Origin: Spirochaetales bacterium
GTDB taxonomy: Bacteria > Spirochaetota > Spirochaetia > Sphaerochaetales > Sphaerochaetaceae
Reading direction: 5' to 3'
NCBI GenBank assembly: GCA_017614375.1
Contig: JAGABZ010000006.1
Span: 124,001 to 188,000, forward strand
DNA: 64,000 nt
Shown: piece by piece, positions 58,212 through 64,000 of the stretch
Layout: each line of letters begins with the position of its first letter
How positions within the stretch are numbered: the stretch's first letter is position 1
Program-made: the position numbers and the translations under genes
The notes under the pieces: generated by a model
Told to the model about the DNA's origin: nothing
The model's database searches: none
The model's input: the letters and a program-made list of their open reading frames with translations, nothing else

Positions 58212-59954
58212 ATGGACAATAAAACAGGTCGTGTGGTCGGAGTCAACGGAAACATGGTGACAGTCCGCTTCGAGGGAGCCATCTCCAAGAACGAAGTCGG
58301 ATACATCTCCGTCGACAACACCAGACTCAAAGGCGAGGTCATCAAGATCCGCGGGCAGTTCGCCGACATGCAGATCTTCGAAATGACAAACAAAATCGCT
58401 GTCGGTGACAGCGTGACCTTCACTTCGGAGATGCTCAGCGTCGAACTCGGACCCGGACTGCTGACCCAGGTCTACGACGGACTGCAGAACCCGCTTCCCG
58501 ACCTGGCCGAGAAGTGCGGATTCTTTCTCCAGCGGGGCGTTTACCTCGACCCGATTCCAAACCGGGACTGGGATTTCACCCCGGTTGCCGTACAGGGGCA
58601 GAAGGTCCGCCCCGGTGATACGCTCGGGACCGTTCCCGAAGGTGTCTTTACCCACCGGATCATGGTTCCCTTCTCCTTTGCCGATACGGACTGGACGGTC
58701 AAATCGATAGTCCCCGCCGGCACATACAACGTCCGCTCCAAAGTAGCCGTCCTGACCGACCCCAGGGGCAACGAAAAAGAGTGCACCATGGTCTTTTCCT
58801 GGCCGGTCAAGCGCCCGATAAAGCTTTACAAAGAGCGCCTGCGCCCCGACGAGCCGCTGGTGACGAAAATCCGGATCATCGACACTTTCCTTCCGATAGC
58901 CAAGGGCGGGACCTACTGCATCCCCGGACCGTTCGGAGCGGGCAAGACCGTCCTCCAGCACATGACGAGCAAGAACGCCGATGTCGACATAGTAATCATC
59001 GCCGCCTGCGGAGAGCGTGCCGGCGAAGTAGTCGAAACGCTCAAGGAATTCCCCGAACTGATTGACCCGAAGACGGGCAGGACCCTGATGGAGAGAACGA
59101 TCATCATCTGCAACACCTCGTCCATGCCCGTCGCCGCCCGCGAATCTTCCGTATACACCGCCGTGACGATGGGCGAGTACTACCGGCAGATGGGTCTGAA
59201 CGTCCTGCTTCTGGCAGACTCGACCAGCCGCTGGGCCCAGGCGATGAGGGAAATGAGCGGCCGTCTCGAGGAAATCCCGGGCGAGGAAGCATTTCCCGCA
59301 TACCTGGAAAGCGTCATCGCCGCCTTTTATGAGAGGGCGGGCAAGGTCCGGCTGAACGACGGCACCGTGGCCTCCGTCACGATAGGCGGAACAGTCAGCC
59401 CGGCCGGAGGAAACTTCGAGGAGCCGGTGACCCAGGCGACGCTGAAGGTCGTCGGAGCCTTTCACGGACTGTCCCGCGAGCGCAGCGACGCCCGCAAGTA
59501 TCCCGCGATCCACCCGCTCGACTCGTGGTCGAAATACAGCGGAATCATCGACCAGAAAAAGGTCGACCGTGCCCGCTCGATTCTGTTCAGGGGCAACGAA
59601 GTCTCCCAGATGATGAAGGTCGTCGGCGAGGAGGGAACCTCGGTGGAGGACTACACCATCTACCAGAAGGGTGAACTGCTCGATGCCGCATACCTTCAGC
59701 AGAACTCGTTCGACCCGGTAGACGCGGCGGTCCTGCCCGAGAGGCAGAGCCACGTCTTCGACCTGCTGTACAGGGTGCTGACGACGGAGTACAACCTGGA
59801 AGACAAACGGGCCGTCCGCGGTTTCTTCAACCAGCTCAGGCAGAAGTTCCTCGACTGGAACGGGGTCAGGACGGACGACCCGCGCTACGCCTCTTTCGAG
59901 GAAGAAATCAACGCCTTGGTTGATTCAAAGGCCGTCAACAAGGGAGGCCGCTGA
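58212..59954 (+). CDS. atpA: V-type ATP synthase subunit A (catalytic)
   Basis: A 580-residue catalytic subunit. The V-type insert region (residues 110-190) is followed by the P-loop [18 protein letters not shown] and [12 protein letters not shown]. The length and the extra non-homologous region distinguish it from F-type beta. It carries the nucleotide sites for ATP synthesis or hydrolysis. The stop overlaps the atpB start by one base. Confidence 0.97.
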   Translation: MDNKTGRVVGVNGNMVTVRFEGAISKNEVGYISVDNTRLKGEVIKIRGQFADMQIFEMTNKIAVGDSVTFTSEMLSVELGPGLLTQVYDGLQNPLPDLAEKCGFFLQRGVYLDPIPNRDWDFTPVAVQGQKVRPGDTLGTVPEGVFTHRIMVPFSFADTDWTVKSIVPAGTYNVRSKVAVLTDPRGNEKECTMVFSWPVKRPIKLYKERLRPDEPLVTKIRIIDTFLPIAKGGTYCIPGPFGAGKTVLQHMTSKNADVDIVIIAACGERAGEVVETLKEFPELIDPKTGRTLMERTIIICNTSSMPVAARESSVYTAVTMGEYYRQMGLNVLLLADSTSRWAQAMREMSGRLEEIPGEEAFPAYLESVIAAFYERAGKVRLNDGTVASVTIGGTVSPAGGNFEEPVTQATLKVVGAFHGLSRERSDARKYPAIHPLDSWSKYSGIIDQKKVDRARSILFRGNEVSQMMKVVGEEGTSVEDYTIYQKGELLDAAYLQQNSFDPVDAAVLPERQSHVFDLLYRVLTTEYNLEDKRAVRGFFNQLRQKFLDWNGVRTDDPRYASFEEEINALVDSKAVNKGGR

Positions 59955-61246
59955 TGCAGAAGGTCTACACCAAAATCGAATCGATAATCGGAAACGTCAT
60001 CACCGTCCGCGCCGAAGGGGTCAGATACCAGGACCTGGCGATGGTCGGAAACAGTTACGCCAACGTCATCAAGCTTGACGGGGACCTGGTCTCTCTTCAG
60101 GTCTACGCCGGCGCCCAGGGCGTTTCCACCGATGACCCGGTGCGCTTTCTCGGCGAACCGATGAGGGTTTCCTACTCGGAAAACCTGCTCGGCCGGGTCT
60201 TTTCCGGAAGCGGCAGACCGATGGACGGCGGCCCGGTGCTGGATGAGAACATGATTGAAATCGGCGGACCGTCGGTCAATCCAGCCAGGCGTATCGTCCC
60301 GCGGAACATGATCCGGACCGGAATCCCGATGATCGACGTGTTCAACACCCTGGTCGAATCGCAGAAGCTTCCGATCTTCTCCGTATCCGGCGAGCCTTAC
60401 AACCAGCTGCTGGCCCGGATTGCCATGCAGGCCGAAGTCGACCTGATCGTCCTCGGCGGCATGGGTCTGAAGTACGATGACTACCTGTTCTTCCGCGACA
60501 CGCTGGAGCAGAGCGGGGCTATGGGCCGCACGATAATGTTCATCCACACCGCCAGCGACCCGACGGTCGAGTGTACCCTGGTGCCCGACATGGCACTGGC
60601 TGTGGCCGAGCGCTTCGCGCTTGACGGGCGCAAGGTCCTGGTCCTCCTGACCGACATGACGAACTTCGCCGACGCCCAAAAGGAACTGGCGATCACGATG
60701 GACCAGGTTCCCTCGAACCGCGGATACCCGGGTGATCTGTACAGCCAGCTGGCCTCCCGCTACGAGAAGGCCGTCGACTTCGAGGGTGCAGGCTCGCTGA
60801 CGATCCTCGGAGTCACCACGATGCCCGGCGACGACGTGACCCACCCGGTCCCGGACAACACCGGATACATCACCGAGGGACAGTATTACCTGAAAAACGG
60901 GAGAATCGAGCCGTTCGGATCGCTTTCCCGTCTGAAACAGAACGTCAACAAGGACACCCGCGATGACCACCGGCAGCTGATGGACGGCATGATCAAGCTC
61001 TACGCCGCCTACAAGGACTCGCTGGAAAAGAAGTCTATGGGCTTCAACATGAACGACTGGGACAACAAGCTGCTCAAGTACGGAGCCCTGTTTGAAACGA
61101 AGCTGATGGATCTTTCGGTCAACATCCCGCTCGAGGATGCCCTCGACCTGGGTTGGGAAATCCTGGCGGAATGCTTCGAACCCAACGAGACCGGACTGAA
61201 GACCTCGCTGATCGAAGAGCGCTGGCCGCGCAGGACGGAGGGCTGA
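59954..61246 (+). CDS. atpB: V-type ATP synthase subunit B
   Basis: A 430-residue non-catalytic partner of subunit A. The family marks are [26 protein letters not shown] in place of a P-loop, and the closing [11 protein letters not shown]. The residues around SRLKQN and [10 protein letters not shown] form the C-terminal helical part. It alternates with A in the head. The ATG overlaps the atpA stop (TGATG). Confidence 0.97.
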   Translation: MQKVYTKIESIIGNVITVRAEGVRYQDLAMVGNSYANVIKLDGDLVSLQVYAGAQGVSTDDPVRFLGEPMRVSYSENLLGRVFSGSGRPMDGGPVLDENMIEIGGPSVNPARRIVPRNMIRTGIPMIDVFNTLVESQKLPIFSVSGEPYNQLLARIAMQAEVDLIVLGGMGLKYDDYLFFRDTLEQSGAMGRTIMFIHTASDPTVECTLVPDMALAVAERFALDGRKVLVLLTDMTNFADAQKELAITMDQVPSNRGYPGDLYSQLASRYEKAVDFEGAGSLTILGVTTMPGDDVTHPVPDNTGYITEGQYYLKNGRIEPFGSLSRLKQNVNKDTRDDHRQLMDGMIKLYAAYKDSLEKKSMGFNMNDWDNKLLKYGALFETKLMDLSVNIPLEDALDLGWEILAECFEPNETGLKTSLIEERWPRRTEG

Positions 61247-61248
61247 GC

Positions 61249-61860
61249 ATGGCGGTCAAACTGACCAAGAACGAGCAGAAGAAGCAGAAGGACGCGCTCA
61301 AGCAGTACGAACGCTACCTTCCCACGCTTCAGCTGAAAAAACAGCAGCTCCAGATGGTCATCAGACAAATCCAGGCACGCCGTGCGGAACTGGACGCCGA
61401 GAAGAACCGGCGTGAGGAGGCCCTCAGCCGGTGGATCGCGGTGTTCAACGAGAACACCGTCTTTGCCGGCGGAACCGGACTGGAGGAACTGGTCCAGATC
61501 GACCTGATAAAGAGGGGAGTGGGCAACATCGCCGGGGTGAGCATCCCGGTGTTTGAGGATTTGCGCTTCAAGGACATCTCCTATGACTTTGCCGACTACC
61601 CGCTGTGGGTTGACGCCGCGGTCTACGAGCTGAAGGAACTGGCCAGGCTCGACGCGATGAACGCCACCCTGAGCCGTCAGATCTTCCTGCTGGAAAAGGA
61701 ACTGCGTTCGACCAGCCAGAGGGTGAACCTCTTTGAGAAAGTCAAGATTCCCGAGGCGAAGGAGAACATCCGGAGAATCGGAATCTACCTCGGAGACCAG
61801 CAGACCTCCGCAGTCGTCCGGGGAAAGATCGCCAAAAAGAAACTGGAGAAGGCCCAATGA
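61249..61860 (+). CDS. atpD: V-type ATP synthase subunit D
   Basis: A 203-residue central-shaft subunit. Two long helices (residues 10-70 and 140-200) pack as a coiled coil; the N-terminal LTKNEQKKQKDALKQYERYLP and the Gln/Lys-rich stretches fit AtpD. It turns inside the A3B3 head. It lies two bases after atpB and overlaps atpI by four bases. No subunit F gene follows. Confidence 0.93.
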   Translation: MAVKLTKNEQKKQKDALKQYERYLPTLQLKKQQLQMVIRQIQARRAELDAEKNRREEALSRWIAVFNENTVFAGGTGLEELVQIDLIKRGVGNIAGVSIPVFEDLRFKDISYDFADYPLWVDAAVYELKELARLDAMNATLSRQIFLLEKELRSTSQRVNLFEKVKIPEAKENIRRIGIYLGDQQTSAVVRGKIAKKKLEKAQ

Positions 61861-63704
61861 TTGAAAAGATGTACAAAGCCGCTCTGGTTTCACGCTCGGC
61901 GGACAGAAGGAAGATGGTCAGCGACCTGAGGGATATCGGGCTGATGCACATCAGTTTCGAGCGTTCAAAGGCCGTCTCGACAGCCGCTCTGGAGACGTTC
62001 AGAGCCGAGCTGGCCGACCTGCAGCGCATAGTTCTCGCCCTGGAGGAGAACTCCCCGAAAACCCGCCCGGCGCAGAAGCCCGTCGCCGACGGGGAATTCG
62101 ACCGGATCCGCAGCGATTATCTCTACGCCCTGGACAGGGTACGGGCCCTGACCGAGGAGACCGCCAGACTCAGACTGCGCCTTTCGGATATCGAGGGCTG
62201 GGGCGACTACGATGCCTCAGACCTGGTCCGTCTCCATTCACTGGGGGTAGGGCTTCACTTCTACACAATCGGAAAGAAGGAACTTGAAAAACTCCCCGGC
62301 GATGTGTCGTGGATCAGGCTCTCACCGGTTTCCGGACGGCAGGCTATAGCCGTTGTCGGGGCCAAGCTCCCGCCCGAGACCGGAGCTGTTGCGTTCCACG
62401 CATGGAGATTCTCGCCGGTGGCAATCCGCAGGACGATCGCTGAAAACGAGGCGGAGACACAGAAGCACAAGGCGAGAATTGCCGACGGCGCTTCGCTGAT
62501 CGATGCCTTCAAGAGGAGAATAGATTCGATAGGAGAGGCAATCAAGCTCGAGATGGCCACCTGCGAGGTGGATGAGGGCGACAGCCTCTGCTGGATCACC
62601 GGCTTCATTCCCGAGGGCGGACTGGAGACTTTCCGCCGCAGGGTTTCGCAGCTCGGCTACGGTTGCATGGTCGATGAAGTCAACCCGGAGGACGAACCTC
62701 CGACCAAAGTCATCTACAACAAGGTCACCCGGCTGATGAAACCGGTGTTCGACATGCTCGGCACTGTCCCGGGATACTACGAGTACGACATCAGCATGTG
62801 GTTCCTGGCGTTCTTCGCCCTGTTCTTTGCCATGATCATAGGCGACGCCGCCTACGGGGTGATATTCCTGATTGCCGGGGCGCTTATCCACATGAAGACG
62901 AAAAAGGCCAGCAACGCGGTGCTTCTGATCTATGTCCTGGGGGCGGCCACGGTAATCTGGGGCGCCATGACGGGGACCTGGTTCGGAAGCCGCGCCATCC
63001 TCGAAGCCTGCCCGCTTCTGCAGGTTTTCGTCGTCAAGGAGATATCCAACTTCCACGAACTGTTCGGGGTGACGGCAAAAACCGCCCAGGACACCGTTAT
63101 GCAGCTGTGCTTCATAGTCGGAACGCTCCAGCTGTCCCTGGCCTGCGTGATGAACGTCATCCGAAAGGCCGGGGCCAAAGATCTGAGCCTGGTGGCCGAC
63201 ATCGGCTGGCTGGTGATGATCGACGCCCTGTACTTTCTCGTGCTGCTGCTGGTCCTCAACCGGACCGATGTCAACGCCGGGGCGATATTCACCTGCGTGG
63301 GAGCCGGCTTCGTGCTGGTTGTCGTCTTCGGCTTCCAGGGACCCGGGATCAAGTTCGCCCGGGGCCTGTCCTCAGGCGCCGGCGGGCTTTTCACCACTTT
63401 CCTGAACACAATCAGCGCCTTCGGCAACATCATGAGTTACATCCGTCTGTTCGCGGTCGGCATGGCATCTCTGGCGATTGCCGAGAGCTTCAACGAAATG
63501 GCATCACCGATGCTCGGCGGCCTGGCCCTCCCGGCGGGAGTGCTGGTTCTGGTCATCGGACACGGCCTGAACCTGGTAATGGGCCTGCTTTCCGTGGTCG
63601 TCCACGGGGTCAGACTCAATCTCTTGGAGTTTTCCGGACAGCTCGGCATGGGCTGGACCGGAATAGCATACGAACCTTTCCGCAAAACAACGCAAGGAGA
63701 ATAA
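61857..63704 (+). CDS. atpI: V-type ATP synthase subunit I (membrane stator)
   Basis: A 615-residue subunit. The N-terminal half (1-320) is cytoplasmic and coiled, and the C-terminal half has about seven to eight membrane helices (from YDISMWFLAFFALFFAMI). The latter part contains the conserved NIMSYIRLFAVGMASLAIAE helix, whose Arg faces the rotor Glu in the ion path. It couples ion flow to rotation. The ATGA overlap with atpD places it in the same transcript. Confidence 0.95.
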   Translation: MIEKMYKAALVSRSADRRKMVSDLRDIGLMHISFERSKAVSTAALETFRAELADLQRIVLALEENSPKTRPAQKPVADGEFDRIRSDYLYALDRVRALTEETARLRLRLSDIEGWGDYDASDLVRLHSLGVGLHFYTIGKKELEKLPGDVSWIRLSPVSGRQAIAVVGAKLPPETGAVAFHAWRFSPVAIRRTIAENEAETQKHKARIADGASLIDAFKRRIDSIGEAIKLEMATCEVDEGDSLCWITGFIPEGGLETFRRRVSQLGYGCMVDEVNPEDEPPTKVIYNKVTRLMKPVFDMLGTVPGYYEYDISMWFLAFFALFFAMIIGDAAYGVIFLIAGALIHMKTKKASNAVLLIYVLGAATVIWGAMTGTWFGSRAILEACPLLQVFVVKEISNFHELFGVTAKTAQDTVMQLCFIVGTLQLSLACVMNVIRKAGAKDLSLVADIGWLVMIDALYFLVLLLVLNRTDVNAGAIFTCVGAGFVLVVVFGFQGPGIKFARGLSSGAGGLFTTFLNTISAFGNIMSYIRLFAVGMASLAIAESFNEMASPMLGGLALPAGVLVLVIGHGLNLVMGLLSVVVHGVRLNLLEFSGQLGMGWTGIAYEPFRKTTQGE

Positions 63705-63706
63705 GA

Positions 63707-64000
63707 ATGAACATCGTCTACATCGGAATGGCCTGCGCACTGTGCATCTCAGCCCTCGGTTCCGGACTCGGGGCCGGAGTGGCCGGAAGAGCTGCAATCG
63801 GCGGCTGGAAGAAATGCTACGCCAACGGCAAGCCGGCCCCCTTCATCATGATCGCCTTCGGCGGAGCTCCGCTGACCCAGACAATCTACGGATTCCTGCT
63901 GATGAACTTCATCGGAAACCACCTCAGGGAAACCGGATTCGACCCTCTGCTGGGTATGTTCACCGGTGTGTTCGGCGGTTTCGCCATCGGACTGTCGGCG
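63707..64000 (+). CDS. atpK: V-type ATP synthase subunit K (rotor ring; cut by window end)
   Basis: The first 98 residues of a proteolipid subunit are visible. The first hairpin contains GSGLGAGVAGRAAIGG and then PLTQTIYGFLL. The Thr-Gln pair corresponds to T64 and Q65 of the sodium-binding NtpK of Enterococcus. The carboxylate Glu would lie in the second hairpin, outside the window. This points to Na+ as coupling ion, subject to the missing half. The start is three nt after atpI, with AAGGAG. Confidence 0.92.
   Translation, partial: MNIVYIGMACALCISALGSGLGAGVAGRAAIGGWKKCYANGKPAPFIMIAFGGAPLTQTIYGFLLMNFIGNHLRETGFDPLLGMFTGVFGGFAIGLSA

Overview
This 64 kb window is a compact, gene-dense bacterial chromosome segment of fairly high G+C. 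It most likely comes from a spirochaete of the Sphaerochaetaceae/Treponemataceae type. The best evidence is the V-type ATPase operon at the right edge, in the order E, DUF2764-like protein, A, B, D, I, K with no C, F or G gene, which is the arrangement known from Treponema and Borrelia. Lipoprotein signals with relaxed lipoboxes, a glgC/glgA pair and carbohydrate ABC transporters agree with this. No rRNA, CRISPR array, prophage or intact insertion sequence was seen. Genus is not determined.

Layout. 1-8465: metal-sensing ArsR-type regulator (cut by the window edge), a small exported protein, exonuclease III, a membrane protein, a FecCD-type metal-chelate ABC importer (minus strand), RNase HI, a split ChrA pair, a lipoprotein and a long uracil phosphoribosyltransferase. 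8666-18101: RDD membrane protein, a MalFGK-type sugar importer whose operon runs on into two exported proteins (a staphylococcal-nuclease-like protein and a triple OB-fold repeat protein), a convergent ROK regulator, and a duplicated 40-bp dyad element. 18198-25657: a large exported M16 peptidase with C-terminal SLH-like repeats, then a tightly coupled set of lipoprotein, two NrnA-like DHH phosphoesterases, SurE and a thioesterase. 25692-29024: a four-gene operon of unrecognised exported beta-rich proteins with its own strong promoter and terminator. This is the best candidate for an undescribed system.

29069-37589: a four-domain flavodiiron protein with Nudix hydrolase, an HD-domain protein, PfkB kinase, ApbE flavin transferase, HtrA-like protease and UvrB. 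37579-41456: a thiBPQ thiamine importer under a TPP riboswitch. 41499-47893: membrane protein, MutT-like Nudix protein, glgC, glgA, a histidine-phosphatase fusion, a TPR-like exported protein and an SGNH hydrolase. 48014-49590: an AlbA_2/ATPase regulator with AT-rich flanks that looks acquired. 49600-57013: adk, tRNA-Val, a YggS-RluD-RsgA-MutS2 operon, uridine phosphorylase and a degenerate GIY-YIG protein. 57100-64000: the V-ATPase operon.

Two genome-level patterns stand out. First, genes are coupled by 1-4 nt stop/start overlaps almost throughout. Second, seven genes have a good -35/-10 pair with 17-bp spacing placed only 6-8 nt before the start codon and no Shine-Dalgarno sequence, which predicts leaderless transcripts. 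Promoter and binding-site calls were made by eye. Protein functions come from recognised motifs, not from database searches.
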